The position numbers and the translations under genes were made by a program. DNA of 64,000 bases from Tsuneonella deserti (GTDB lineage: Bacteria; Pseudomonadota; Alphaproteobacteria; Sphingomonadales; Sphingomonadaceae), in contig NZ_BMKL01000001.1 in assembly GCF_014644315.1 (NCBI RefSeq), positions 631,001 through 695,000 on the forward strand, in the 5' to 3' direction. The notes beneath the pieces are model-generated. The model was not told where the DNA came from, did not search any database, and worked only from the letters and a program-made list of their open reading frames with translations. Below, piece after piece: positions 1 through 7,815 of the stretch (position 1 is its first letter; each line of letters starts with the position of its first letter).

Positions 1-1
1 C

Positions 2-241
2 GGGGTCACGGTCGCTCCGAAGCTGACCGCCAAGCAGCAGTCCGGTCTCGACGCATTGAAGAGCGCCGGCGACAACTTCGACGCGACGTACAAGCAGCAG
101 CAGGTAGCGGCGCACGAGCAGGCGCTTTCGATGCTCCAGGGCTATGCCCAGGGCGGCGACAACGGGGCGCTCAAGGAGTTCGCTGCGAAGACTGCGCCGG
201 TGGTCGAAGGTCACCTGGCACAGGCCCGCAAGCTCCCCTGA
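2..241 (+). CDS. DUF4142 family protein, C-terminal part (5' truncated)
   Basis: The open frame runs in from the left edge, so only about the last 79 residues are present. The pattern of an aspartate, tyrosine, QVxxH, the YAQGGDN turn, LKxFA and a final HLxxA is that of the DUF4142 (ferritin-like fold) domain. Members are usually exported proteins of unknown function, common in proteobacterial envelopes. The signal peptide and first half lie outside the window. An internal TTG at position 56 is not a start because the reading frame and family similarity continue upstream. A GC-rich hairpin follows the stop. Confidence 0.75.
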   Translation, partial: GVTVAPKLTAKQQSGLDALKSAGDNFDATYKQQQVAAHEQALSMLQGYAQGGDNGALKEFAAKTAPVVEGHLAQARKLP

Positions 242-251
242 CGAACTTGCT

Positions 252-283
252 CGCCGGGCTGCTCCGCGAAGGGCGGCCCGGCG
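252..283 (+). terminator. hairpin after the DUF4142 gene
   Basis: An 8-bp perfect inverted repeat (252-259 with 276-283) starts 10 nt after the stop codon. It has a 16-nt loop and is followed by a short T-containing stretch. The placement suggests transcription termination, but the poly-T tail is poor. Confidence 0.4.
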
Positions 284-363
284 ACGTTTCGCTGGCCCGA
301 CTTGTTTGCACGACCTTGCGATTCGCTATTCCCGGCGACCCGTGCTAGTGCACTCCTGCTGAC

Positions 364-493
364 GTCGAAATTTGCGACGGACTTCGACTTTTGACGACCG
401 CTTGCGCTTTCCCTGGATTGCCCCGCGTACCCAGACGACGACTTCCTTTCTTTTGACGACCTGACGCACGACCCCTTCGCACGCTGCGAAGGG
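364..493 (+). promoter_or_regulatory. structured leader of the cold-shock gene
   Basis: The 280 nt between the preceding stop and the cold-shock start hold no gene. They contain a 6-bp hairpin (364-369/383-388), a 12-nt direct repeat CTTTTGACGACC (388-399 and 450-461), and a perfect 9-bp stem with a 3-nt loop (473-481/485-493) 28 nt before the start codon. Long structured leaders are known to control cold-shock mRNAs in other bacteria. That this one does so is inference. Confidence 0.4.
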
Positions 494-521
494 CGCTATC
501 GTTTCTTGAAAGGAAACACGC

Positions 522-734
522 ATGACCAAGACCGGAACCGTCAAGTTCTTCAACACCGACAAGGGCTACGGCTTCATCCAGCCCGACGACGGCTCGGGCG
601 ACAGCTTCGTCCACATCTCGGCCGTCCAGGCCGCCGGCATGCACTCGCTCGATAAGGACCAGCGCCTTAGCTACGAGATCGAGCAGGGCCGTAACGGCAA
701 GGAGAGCGCGGTCAACCTGACTTCGGCCGACTGA
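522..734 (+). CDS. cold-shock protein, CspA family
   Basis: This 70-residue protein is a single OB-fold cold-shock domain. RNP1 is visible as KGYGFIQP (about residues 14-21) and RNP2 as FVHIS (about 29-33), the aromatic surfaces that bind single-stranded RNA and DNA. Such proteins act as cytoplasmic RNA chaperones, often induced by cold or in stationary phase. A GAAAGGA ribosome site lies about 10 nt before the ATG. Length and motifs match the family fully. The long structured leader suggests post-transcriptional control. The gene stands alone and is followed by a strong hairpin at 753-776. Confidence 0.95.
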   Translation: MTKTGTVKFFNTDKGYGFIQPDDGSGDSFVHISAVQAAGMHSLDKDQRLSYEIEQGRNGKESAVNLTSAD

Positions 735-752
735 GTTCTTCAATGAAAAACA

Positions 753-776
753 CCCCTCCCGCCCGTGCGGGAGGGG
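753..776. terminator. 10-bp perfect hairpin between small genes
   Basis: A perfect 10-bp GC-rich stem (753-762/767-776) with a 4-nt loop lies 18 nt after the cold-shock stop. Its run of As is on the left (746-750), so the canonical U-tract is made by leftward transcription. It may end the minus-strand transcript from 1511, and it also sits correctly to end the cold-shock mRNA. Confidence 0.6.
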
Positions 777-802
777 ACCCTTCGGCCTCGCGGAGCTTTA
801 AC

Positions 803-1009
803 ATGAGCCAGACCTTCGATTTCTACGACGCCCGCGCCAACGAAGCTGCTGCCGAGGCTGATGCGGCCACGCTCGACAATGTGCGCGAACGCAATCTGCG
901 CGCGGCCAAGACGTGGCGTGCCCTGGCAGACCAGGCCCAAAAGGTCATGACCGATCGCCTGCGCACCGAGCGCGATCGTGCCGACCGTCGCGCTGCCGAG
1001 GAAGCCTGA
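803..1009 (+). CDS. small charged hypothetical protein
   Basis: This 68-residue protein is rich in Ala, Arg, Glu and Asp, has no signal peptide or membrane segment, and is predicted by eye to be almost wholly helical, with a coiled-coil-like C-terminal half. I do not recognise a family. The ATG at 803 was preferred to an in-frame ATG at 743 because the longer version would be translated through the hairpin at 753-776. It lies tail to tail with the minus-strand gene ending at 1014. A small nucleic-acid- or protein-binding role is possible, but nothing in the sequence shows it. Confidence 0.55.
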   Translation: MSQTFDFYDARANEAAAEADAATLDNVRERNLRAAKTWRALADQAQKVMTDRLRTERDRADRRAAEEA

Positions 1010-1013
1010 ACGG

Positions 1014-1511
1014 CTACCTGCTCGCCAGTTCGAACTCCACGTCGATCGTACGTGCGTCGCCCGCTGATGAGGGCGACGGGGCGAACGCATCTTGCGGTTG
1101 TGGCGTCTGCGGCTGCGGCTGCGAGGCCGGAACGATAGCTGGGTCGGCAGGCACCACATCGGCCGCATACGACCAGCCGGGCTCCGCCTGGGGCTCTTCG
1201 AGACTCGGCTCCGGAGGAGGCGCCCACTGGGCTTGTCGCCAACCAAACCGGCGCTGCGCGTAAATCCCTCGCATCGACAGCTCTCCGACTTCCACGATGC
1301 CCTCGGGCGTCCGCATCGCATAGTGGTCGGGCAAAGAGACTTGCTCGCTCAGTTCGCTGCCCGCTGCGCCGAACTGGATCGCGGGACGGACAATTTCCTC
1401 CATTCCGATGCCGGCGTGCTGGATCGGACGGGTGTTGATGGTAGCGCCGCTGACGACGCCGGCAATCGAGGCGAGCGCACAAGCGCCGAGAAACAAGGGC
1501 GTTGCCTGCAT
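1014..1511 (-). CDS. membrane-anchored or exported hypothetical protein with Pro-rich tail
   Basis: The protein has 165 residues. An N-terminal hydrophobic stretch (about residues 3-22) could be a signal peptide or anchor; it contains a lipobox-like LGAC at 8-11. A middle part of about 70 residues follows, then a Pro/Gln/Glu-rich C-terminal third with repeated PQ units, typical of envelope proteins that span or bind peptidoglycan. No known domain is recognised. The start at 1511 was chosen over 1607 because it begins right at the hydrophobic segment and leaves room for a promoter divergent from the lipoprotein gene at 1592. Confidence 0.6.
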   Translation of the reverse strand: MQATPLFLGACALASIAGVVSGATINTRPIQHAGIGMEEIVRPAIQFGAAGSELSEQVSLPDHYAMRTPEGIVEVGELSMRGIYAQRRFGWRQAQWAPPPEPSLEEPQAEPGWSYAADVVPADPAIVPASQPQPQTPQPQDAFAPSPSSAGDARTIDVEFELASR

Positions 1512-1591
1512 GGCCTCCGCTCCATTATTGCAACTGGTGTATGACCCACCAATGCACCCATTCCCGGCACGTTCCCGGCGCGAACGGGCCA

Positions 1592-2110
1592 GTGCGTAGA
1601 ACGCCATTACTCACATATGCTGCGCGGCTGGCTTTGCTCGCCACGGGTTTGACCTTGGGCGCTTGCGGATCGACCCACGAGGCTGGCGGCGAAGGCCCGA
1701 CTGGCTCTTCATCGCAGGCGGCGCCGGCAAGCTCGCAAGGCGTCCCCGGCGATACGAGCGACTTCCAGCCCTACGAGGGAATTCGCGCGAACGAGACGGT
1801 CCAGTTCACCGGCACCGAACCTTTCTGGGGTGGGCGCGTGACAGGCAACAACCTGACATATTCCACTCCGGAAAATCCGGATGGAGAGCCGGTCACGGTC
1901 GAGAGGTTTGCCGGTCGGGGCGGTGTATCGTGGAGCGGAAGCCTGCAAGGCCAGCCGTTTCGCATGGCGGTCACGGAGGGGCAGTGCTCCGATGGAATGA
2001 GCGACCGGGTGTATCCGTTCACGGTCACGCTCGAAGTGTCGGGCGAGCAGCGCCAGGGTTGCGCGTGGACCGATCGGCGCAGCTTCACCCCGCCATCCGG
2101 CGGGACTTAA
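1592..2110 (+). CDS. COG3650-like lipoprotein
   Basis: The protein has 172 residues. The N-terminus is a lipoprotein signal with lipobox LGAC (Cys about residue 24), then a Gly/Ser-rich linker. The globular part carries TGTEPFWGG followed by a beta-rich segment with two cysteines (QCSDGM, GCAW). The GTEPFW motif is typical of the uncharacterised COG3650 family, often fused to META-type domains. A GTG at 1592 is taken as start because it places the signal peptide at the N-terminus; the longer frame upstream is not signal-like. Location is probably periplasmic and membrane-anchored. It overlaps the convergent ygfZ by 4 bp. Confidence 0.75.
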   Translation: MRRTPLLTYAARLALLATGLTLGACGSTHEAGGEGPTGSSSQAAPASSQGVPGDTSDFQPYEGIRANETVQFTGTEPFWGGRVTGNNLTYSTPENPDGEPVTVERFAGRGGVSWSGSLQGQPFRMAVTEGQCSDGMSDRVYPFTVTLEVSGEQRQGCAWTDRRSFTPPSGGT

Positions 2111-2838
2111 TCCGTTTCGACGCCCATCCACTCGGGCAAGAGCGCGGCATCGATGCTCTCGGTCCGCAGGTGATCGACCGCCAGGCCAAGCTCGGGATAG
2201 ACGGCCTTGCGGCGTTGTTCGTCGGAATGGTCGAGCGGGACCACGATCAGCCGCCGGTTCACTTTCTGGCGCCAGTTCATCCGCGCGGTGTTCTCCTGGC
2301 CGACATAGCAACCCTTGGTGAAGCTGACGCCGTTCAGTTCGGCCGCATTGGTTTCCAGCCACAGTACGTCGCCCAGCTCTGCGCGACCCTCGGGCACGCC
2401 CAGCGAGAGACGGTGGGCGTGCCATGCCTTGTCGGCAGGCTCATCATCCGACGATGCCGGGGCGAGCCAGCGTTCACCCAGTGATGCAAGGCGCGGATCG
2501 CTCGCACCGCCGTCACCCGTGTGGGGCGCCCAATGTACGGTTACCGTATCGTCACGCTCGATGCGAAGCTGGCGGCGCAGGCGGTAGAGCGATAGCCGCC
2601 GAACCAGCTCGTCAGCGGTGGCGGCTTCGCAATCGAGCAGCAGCTCTCCCGGCGCACCGGGCCAGACGATCAGGTCGAACAGGGTCTTTCCCTGCGGGGT
2701 CAACAGACCCGCATAGACCGGCAACGGGCCGGTCACGTCGTTGGTCAGGAGCCCTTGAAGAAAGGCCCCTGCATCTTCGCCTGGGGCTTGCGGTGCGACA
2801 CGGACGACGGCGCGTTCGAACAGGCGGGTAGCAGGCAT
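2107..2838 (-). CDS. ygfZ: folate-binding protein YgfZ (Fe-S cluster maturation)
   Basis: The protein has 243 residues and is related to the T-protein of glycine cleavage. The family signature KGCYVGQE is present followed by NTARM, including the cysteine required for activity in E. coli YgfZ. The N-terminal FLQGLLTNDV motif is also typical. YgfZ helps assemble or repair certain iron-sulfur enzymes in a folate-dependent way. ATG 2838 is chosen over 2865 because the conserved N-terminus starts close to it. The gene is divergent from pyrC with a 38-bp gap, so the two promoters must be very close. Confidence 0.88.
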   Translation of the reverse strand: MPATRLFERAVVRVAPQAPGEDAGAFLQGLLTNDVTGPLPVYAGLLTPQGKTLFDLIVWPGAPGELLLDCEAATADELVRRLSLYRLRRQLRIERDDTVTVHWAPHTGDGGASDPRLASLGERWLAPASSDDEPADKAWHAHRLSLGVPEGRAELGDVLWLETNAAELNGVSFTKGCYVGQENTARMNWRQKVNRRLIVVPLDHSDEQRRKAVYPELGLAVDHLRTESIDAALLPEWMGVETD

Positions 2839-2876
2839 GGGTGACAGATAGGAGCGGCCTCGCATAAGGGAAAGCC

Positions 2877-3917
2877 ATGGCCGAATCCCTCACCATCCGC
2901 CGCCCCGACGACTGGCACGTCCACCTTCGCGACGGGGACATGCTGCGCGGCGTCGCGCCGTGGACCGCGCGCCAGTTCGGACGGGCGATCGTCATGCCGA
3001 ACCTCACTCCGCCGGTGACAACCACGGCGATGGCGCGCGCTTATCGCGAGCGCATCCTGGCGGCTCTTCCGGCCGATGCGGATTTCGAACCGCTGATGAC
3101 AGCCTATCTCACCGACGATAGCGATCCTGCCGATCTCGCGGCAGGAAAGAACGAAGGCGTGCTCGTTGCGGCGAAGCTTTATCCTGCCAATGCGACCACC
3201 AATTCCGCCCACGGAGTGAGCGACATCGCCAGGCTCGATCCGGTTTTCGCCGCGATGGAGGAATCCGGCCTCGTGCTGTGCGTCCATGGCGAGGTGACCG
3301 ATCCGGAAATCGACATCTTCGATCGGGAGGCGGTTTTCATCGAACGCCACCTGGAGCGGATCGTGCGCCGGTTTCCGCGGCTGAGGGTGGTGCTCGAGCA
3401 TGTGACGACCGAAGAAGGGGTCGCCTTCGTCCAGGGATCGGGCAACAACGTGGCGGGCACCATCACGCCGCAACACCTTCACCTCAACCGCAACGCCATG
3501 CTGGTCGGCGGCATGCGCCCGCACGCCTACTGTCTGCCCGTGGCCAAGCGCGAGAAGCATCGCCTCGCGCTGCGCAAGGCTGCCACTTCCGGCTCGGGCG
3601 AGTTTTTCCTCGGCACAGACAGCGCGCCGCACGCGCGCGGCGACAAGGAATCCGCCTGCGGATGCGCCGGCATCTTCAATGCGCCGTTCGCGCTGGAGAG
3701 CTATCTGCAAGTGTTCGAGGACGAGGACGCGCTCGGGAATTTCGAAAGCTTCGCCTCGCTCGACGGCGCGGCGTTCTACGGCCTAACGGCCAACGAGAGT
3801 TCGGTCACTTTGGTGCGCGAGGATCACGTTGTGCCCGAGGTGATCGACGCTTGCGGCACGCCGGTGGTGCCGTTTCACGCGGGCGAGACGCTCAGGTGGC
3901 GATTGGCGTCCGGCTAG
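2877..3917 (+). CDS. pyrC: dihydroorotase (class II)
   Basis: This enzyme catalyses the reversible cyclisation of carbamoyl aspartate to dihydroorotate, the third step of pyrimidine synthesis. The 346-residue length matches E. coli PyrC. Zinc-binding His14 and His16 (WHVHLRDG), the carboxylated lysine at about residue 100 (KLYPANATTNS) and the catalytic aspartate in GTDSAPH are all visible. The gene is divergent from ygfZ and overlaps the 3' end of rarD by 26 bp on the opposite strand. Confidence 0.96.
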   Translation: MAESLTIRRPDDWHVHLRDGDMLRGVAPWTARQFGRAIVMPNLTPPVTTTAMARAYRERILAALPADADFEPLMTAYLTDDSDPADLAAGKNEGVLVAAKLYPANATTNSAHGVSDIARLDPVFAAMEESGLVLCVHGEVTDPEIDIFDREAVFIERHLERIVRRFPRLRVVLEHVTTEEGVAFVQGSGNNVAGTITPQHLHLNRNAMLVGGMRPHAYCLPVAKREKHRLALRKAATSGSGEFFLGTDSAPHARGDKESACGCAGIFNAPFALESYLQVFEDEDALGNFESFASLDGAAFYGLTANESSVTLVREDHVVPEVIDACGTPVVPFHAGETLRWRLASG

Positions 3918-4788
3918 CACGCAAGTCCCACACGAAGACCGCGATCGCGATCCAGATGGCGACGAACGCGGCCAGTTGTACCGGCAGCAGCGGCTTGTGG
4001 AAAACGGTGAGGCCCAGCACGAAGACGATCGTGGGCGAGAGGAACTGGACGAAGCCGAGCGTCGAATAGGCCATCCGCCGCGCCGCGACCGCGAACAGCC
4101 ATAACGGGATGGCCGTCAGTGCGCCCCCCAAGACAATCAGCAGGCTGAGCGACCATTCGTGGCCGAACGAGGCGCCTGCGGGCGTGCTTGCGAACCACGC
4201 GACGGTGCCGAAGGCCGGAAGCAGCAGGATCAGCGACTCGATCGTCAACCCGGGCAGGGCGCCGACCGGCACCCGCTTGCGCAGGAGGCCGTAGGCGCCG
4301 AAGCTCAGGGCAAGCGTCACGCTGATCCACAAGGTGGTAAGCGCGCCTCCGAGCAGCAACGCGATCCCGGCGCCGGCGATTGCGACTGCCGCCCACCCGC
4401 GCGCGGTCAGCTTCTCGCCCAGCAGGAGGGTGCCGAGCAACACGTTGATGAGCGGGTTGATGTAGTATCCAAGACTTGCCGCGAACACTTCGCCGGTCTG
4501 GATCGCCCAGATGTACACCAGCCAGTTGATCCCGATCAGGGCGGCGCTGGCAGTGAGAGTGGCGAGTACCCGCGGCGATCCCAGGGCAGCGCGTATCTCG
4601 GGCCATTGTCGCCGCAACGAGACGATGACGAGGCACAGTGGCAGGGTCCAGATGATCCGCCAGGCGACGAACTCGAACGGCGGCACCGCACTCACGAATA
4701 TGAGGTAGAGCGGGAGGAAACCCCAGATCAGGTACGCTCCAAGGGCAGCGGGGAGGCCTGACCGGGCAGGGGAGGACGCATCGTTCAT
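3892..4788 (-). CDS. rarD: RarD-type EamA/DMT transporter
   Basis: The protein has 298 residues and about ten hydrophobic segments arranged as two EamA repeats. The N-terminal GAYLIWGFLPLY and PPFEFVAWRIIW segments are characteristic of the RarD subgroup of drug/metabolite transporters. The substrate of RarD is not firmly established; chloramphenicol resistance was reported for some members. It is an inner-membrane protein. The gene is convergent with pyrC and shares 26 bp with it. Confidence 0.88.
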   Translation of the reverse strand: MNDASSPARSGLPAALGAYLIWGFLPLYLIFVSAVPPFEFVAWRIIWTLPLCLVIVSLRRQWPEIRAALGSPRVLATLTASAALIGINWLVYIWAIQTGEVFAASLGYYINPLINVLLGTLLLGEKLTARGWAAVAIAGAGIALLLGGALTTLWISVTLALSFGAYGLLRKRVPVGALPGLTIESLILLLPAFGTVAWFASTPAGASFGHEWSLSLLIVLGGALTAIPLWLFAVAARRMAYSTLGFVQFLSPTIVFVLGLTVFHKPLLPVQLAAFVAIWIAIAVFVWDLRASRTPIAT

Positions 4789-4900
4789 GTTGCCGCGGCC
4801 TCTAGGCCTGCGGCCCCTCGCTCACAAGCGGCGCTTTCCCAACGGAAATCCTGGCCGGACCGCGCTTCGAAAAAACTTTGAACCTGAAAGCTCGGTTGCT

Positions 4901-4936
4901 GCCTGTTCAGGTAGAGGGTTCTATTCCTGAACAGGC
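4901..4936. promoter_or_regulatory. 11-bp perfect inverted repeat upstream of the glycine-zipper gene
   Basis: GCCTGTTCAGG at 4901-4911 is followed, after a 14-nt AT-richer spacer, by its exact reverse complement at 4926-4936. A third partial copy (CCTGAA) lies at 4883-4888. The element is 52 nt before the ATG at 4989 and could be a dimeric operator or a leader hairpin. Confidence 0.55.
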
Positions 4937-4988
4937 AAACGGGGTGACACTCACGCTCCTGGTCGCGAGAGAATGAAAGGATAACCCG

Positions 4989-5441
4989 ATGAAGAACACC
5001 GTATTCACGCGCGCCGCGCTGCTGATGGCCGTCCCCGGCCTCGCGCTCGCCGCTCCCGCCATGGCTGCCCCTGCTCCGCATAGCGCGGCCTACGCACACA
5101 GCGCGGTGTGGGGCGATATGGCCGTTAACCACGGCCGCGACCGTCATCGCCGTTACGAGCGCTCTGCAAACCGTTATTACGGCGGCGGCAATTATCAGCA
5201 GAGTTACTACGGCGAGCCGGTTTACGCGAACACCCGCGTGTGGCGGGGCGACAACGGCCAGTATTACTGCAAGCGCTCCAACGGGACGACCGGCCTGTTG
5301 ATCGGCGGCGCGGGCGGAGCCCTGCTGGGCCGCGAGATCGCCGGCCGCAACGGCGACCGGACGCTCGGTGCGATCCTGGGCGCGGCGGGCGGCGCTCTGC
5401 TCGGCCGCGCAATCGACAAGAGCAGCACCCGCTGCCGCTGA
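4989..5441 (+). CDS. glycine-zipper 2TM-domain surface protein
   Basis: The protein has 150 residues. A clear Sec signal peptide (about 1-26, AMAA cleavage region) is followed by a Tyr/Arg/Asn-rich central part and a C-terminal glycine-zipper pair (GLLIGGAGGALLG and ILGAAGGALLG, about residues 98-140). Such Rickettsia 17-kDa-antigen-like domains occur in envelope proteins of alphaproteobacteria. The precise role is unknown. The gene is monocistronic, with an inverted repeat upstream and a strong UUCG-loop terminator downstream. Convergent function with the RcnB-type gene at 25490 is possible but not shown. Confidence 0.85.
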   Translation: MKNTVFTRAALLMAVPGLALAAPAMAAPAPHSAAYAHSAVWGDMAVNHGRDRHRRYERSANRYYGGGNYQQSYYGEPVYANTRVWRGDNGQYYCKRSNGTTGLLIGGAGGALLGREIAGRNGDRTLGAILGAAGGALLGRAIDKSSTRCR

Positions 5442-5516
5442 TGGCTTAGCGCAAAAGCAAGCTTCGCGGCCGTGCCCACCCACTGCCGCGCAAGCGCGAA
5501 CCCCCTGGGGATCGCG

Positions 5517-5550
5517 GAAGGCGTCTCCTGCTTCGGCAGGGGGCGCCTTC
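5517..5550 (+). terminator. strong intrinsic terminator with UUCG tetraloop
   Basis: A 15-bp stem (5517-5531/5536-5550, two G-U pairs) closed by a TTCG loop lies about 75 nt downstream of the glycine-zipper gene and is followed by a pyrimidine-rich TTCTTCC-like tail. It separates that gene from the lipoprotein gene at 5587. Confidence 0.75.
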
Positions 5551-5586
5551 TTCCGTGAGTAAAGGTATTGCGCTAGGCCAGGGTGC

Positions 5587-6288
5587 ATGGTTCGCGTTGC
5601 TTCCACCGTTCTGTTGCTGGCGGCCATGCTTGCCGGATGCGGCAAAGAAACCGCTCCTGCTGCGATCGAGCCGCAGGACCCCGCGATCGCCCAGGCGCTG
5701 GGCGATCCGCTGATGACCGACCCGGACCTTTCCACCCGCAACGAGGGCGCGGCGGCGCTCACCGTCGTCACCGACGGTGGGCTGCCCGTGGTGCCTACCT
5801 CGGCAGATGCGGTCGCCGCCGCCCGCGCGGAAGCTGCCGTATTGATCGGTAGTGCGGATAAGCATGGCGAAATCCCACGGCCCTCGGGCAAGGTCGAACC
5901 ACTCCCGCCCGGACACACGCCCGGCGATCATCTGGCGCTGCTCGAGGACAAGACCGCGTGCAGGGCCCGCCTCGACGGATCGACGATCTGGGCGGCGCGC
6001 CTGCCGGCTGCGCTGCCTGTCTATCCGCGCGGGGCGACGATCGCCGCGACCGGGGGCGAGGGGAACGGTTGCCGCGTCGTCGCGGTCGTCTTCACCACTC
6101 CCGTACCGGGGGAGGAGGTTCTGGCCTTCTACTGGCAACGGGCGAAGGCGGCGGGATTTAAACCGGAGCGCCGGGTCGCCGGGGACAGCGCAGTCCTGCA
6201 GGGCAATCGGGCGGGCGCGGCGTTCGACTTGCGGCTCAGTGAAACCGCCGGTGAAACGAGGGTCGAGCTGGCGACGGTGACGGGCTAG
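5587..6288 (+). CDS. hypothetical lipoprotein
   Basis: The protein has 233 residues with a lipoprotein signal and lipobox LAGC (Cys about 18). A low-complexity Ala/Asp/Pro-rich region follows, then a C-terminal globular part (about 120-233) with two cysteines and the segment LPVYPRGATIAATGGEG. No enzyme motif is recognisable. It is probably anchored in the periplasm. Similar lipoproteins of unknown function occur in Sphingomonadales. It ends in a 4-bp tail-to-tail overlap with astD. Confidence 0.7.
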   Translation: MVRVASTVLLLAAMLAGCGKETAPAAIEPQDPAIAQALGDPLMTDPDLSTRNEGAAALTVVTDGGLPVVPTSADAVAAARAEAAVLIGSADKHGEIPRPSGKVEPLPPGHTPGDHLALLEDKTACRARLDGSTIWAARLPAALPVYPRGATIAATGGEGNGCRVVAVVFTTPVPGEEVLAFYWQRAKAAGFKPERRVAGDSAVLQGNRAGAAFDLRLSETAGETRVELATVTG

Positions 6289-7712
6289 GCTTTGCGCGTC
6301 TCTTCGCGCAAGCCCACGCCGATGCTCGCGCGCGGCTGATCCATCTCGGTGCTTGCGACCGGATAGGCGCAGTAGTCCGCGGCGTAGAACGCAGCCGGCC
6401 GGTGATTGCCTGACAAGCCTGTACCGCCGAACGGCGCCTTGCTGCTGGCGCCGTTGGTGGGCCGGTTCCAGTTGATGATGCCTGCACGCACGTTCGCCCA
6501 GAAGCGATTGTAGTCCTGCGGGCTTCCTCCGACGAGCGAAGCGGACAGGCCGAAGCGGGTATTGTTCGCTTCCGCGATGGCCGCATCGAAATCGTCGACC
6601 TTGATGACCTGAAGCAGCGGGCCGAACAGCTCGACGTCGGGGCGCTCCTTCATCGCCGTGACATCGATGATCGCGGGACTGACGAACGGCAGGTCTTCGC
6701 TCGGCCGGAGCATGTGCTTGATCGGGCGCCCCCCGTTTGAGAGGAAATAGAAGAAGCTTTCGGAAAGCTGGTCGGCGGACTGGTTGTCGATCACCGGCCC
6801 CATGAAGGGGGCCGGGTCGGCGAATGGCTGGTCGAACACGATCCGGTCGGCGAGGCGTTTTACCTCTCCGACAAGCGCGTCGTACATGCTCGCCTTCACG
6901 ATCAGCCGCCGCGCGGCGGTGCAGCGTTGGCCGGCACTGGTGAAGGCGCTCTGGATCACCAACGCGGCGGCATCGGCGACCTTGGGAGTATCGACCACCA
7001 CGATGGGGTTGTTGCCGCCCATCTCCAGGGCGACGATCTTGCCCGGGTTGGTCGCCAGCTTCCGGTTGATGGCGATTCCGGCCTGGACGCTGCCGGTGAA
7101 CAACACCCCGTCGATGTCGCGGTGGGCCACGAGCGCCTGTCCCTCTGCCGCCGCGCCGACCAGCAGTTGGACGACGTCCGCCGCGAAGCCCGCGCGATGG
7201 AAGCATCCCACCAGGAATTCTCCAACCGCGGGCGTCTTCTCGCTCGGTTTGAAGATGATCACGTTGCCGGCAATCAACGCCGGGACGATGTGGCCGTTGG
7301 GCAGGTGCGCAGGAAAGTTGTACGGCCCCAGCACCGCCATGACCCCGTGCGGCTTGTGGCGGACGGCGCTGTTCCCCTGAAGCCCTCCGTCGAGCTTCTT
7401 CTGGCCGGTTCTCTCGGCATATGCGCTGACGGAGATATCGACCTTGGCGATGACCGATTCGACCTCGGTCCGTGCTTCCCACAGCGGCTTGCCGGTCTCG
7501 CGCGATATCAGTTCGGCGAACTGATCCTGCACCTTGCGCACTTCGTTCGCGAAACGGCGGCAGAGTTCGATGCGGGTGGCGAGAGGAAGCGCGGCCCATG
7601 CGGGCCAGGCCCGGCGCGCGCGGTCGACAGCCTGGTCGACGTCGCTGATCTCTCCGCGCCACAAGGCGGCACCGGTCGCAGGCTCGTGGGAAATGATTTC
7701 GTTAGTGGCCAC
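6285..7712 (-). CDS. astD: succinylglutamate-semialdehyde dehydrogenase
   Basis: The protein has 475 residues and is an aldehyde dehydrogenase. The NAD fold segment (GPYNFPAHLPNGH, KPSEKTP), the catalytic glutamate (ALEMGGNNP) and catalytic cysteine (SAGQRCTAARR) are present, and the QRCTAARR and NWNRPTNGAS motifs match the AstD subgroup. It oxidises N-succinylglutamate semialdehyde in the arginine succinyltransferase (AST) pathway. No astA, astB, astC or astE lies in this window, so the rest of the pathway must be elsewhere. The gene appears to be transcribed alone. Confidence 0.9.
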   Translation of the reverse strand: MATNEIISHEPATGAALWRGEISDVDQAVDRARRAWPAWAALPLATRIELCRRFANEVRKVQDQFAELISRETGKPLWEARTEVESVIAKVDISVSAYAERTGQKKLDGGLQGNSAVRHKPHGVMAVLGPYNFPAHLPNGHIVPALIAGNVIIFKPSEKTPAVGEFLVGCFHRAGFAADVVQLLVGAAAEGQALVAHRDIDGVLFTGSVQAGIAINRKLATNPGKIVALEMGGNNPIVVVDTPKVADAAALVIQSAFTSAGQRCTAARRLIVKASMYDALVGEVKRLADRIVFDQPFADPAPFMGPVIDNQSADQLSESFFYFLSNGGRPIKHMLRPSEDLPFVSPAIIDVTAMKERPDVELFGPLLQVIKVDDFDAAIAEANNTRFGLSASLVGGSPQDYNRFWANVRAGIINWNRPTNGASSKAPFGGTGLSGNHRPAAFYAADYCAYPVASTEMDQPRASIGVGLREETRKA

Positions 7713-7815
7713 GCGGCATCCGTAAACGGGCGACGAGGGCTGCGCAAAGTAAGTTTGGGCTTAATGCGAGCAAAAACAACCGCCGATGGCCGCAGCGTCG
7801 CCAGCCATGCGCCCG

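Noticed and set aside
5446..7662. 738-codon minus-strand frame overlapping astD
   Set aside because: It is astD in another frame, with no start or domain signature; astD itself has all catalytic residues.
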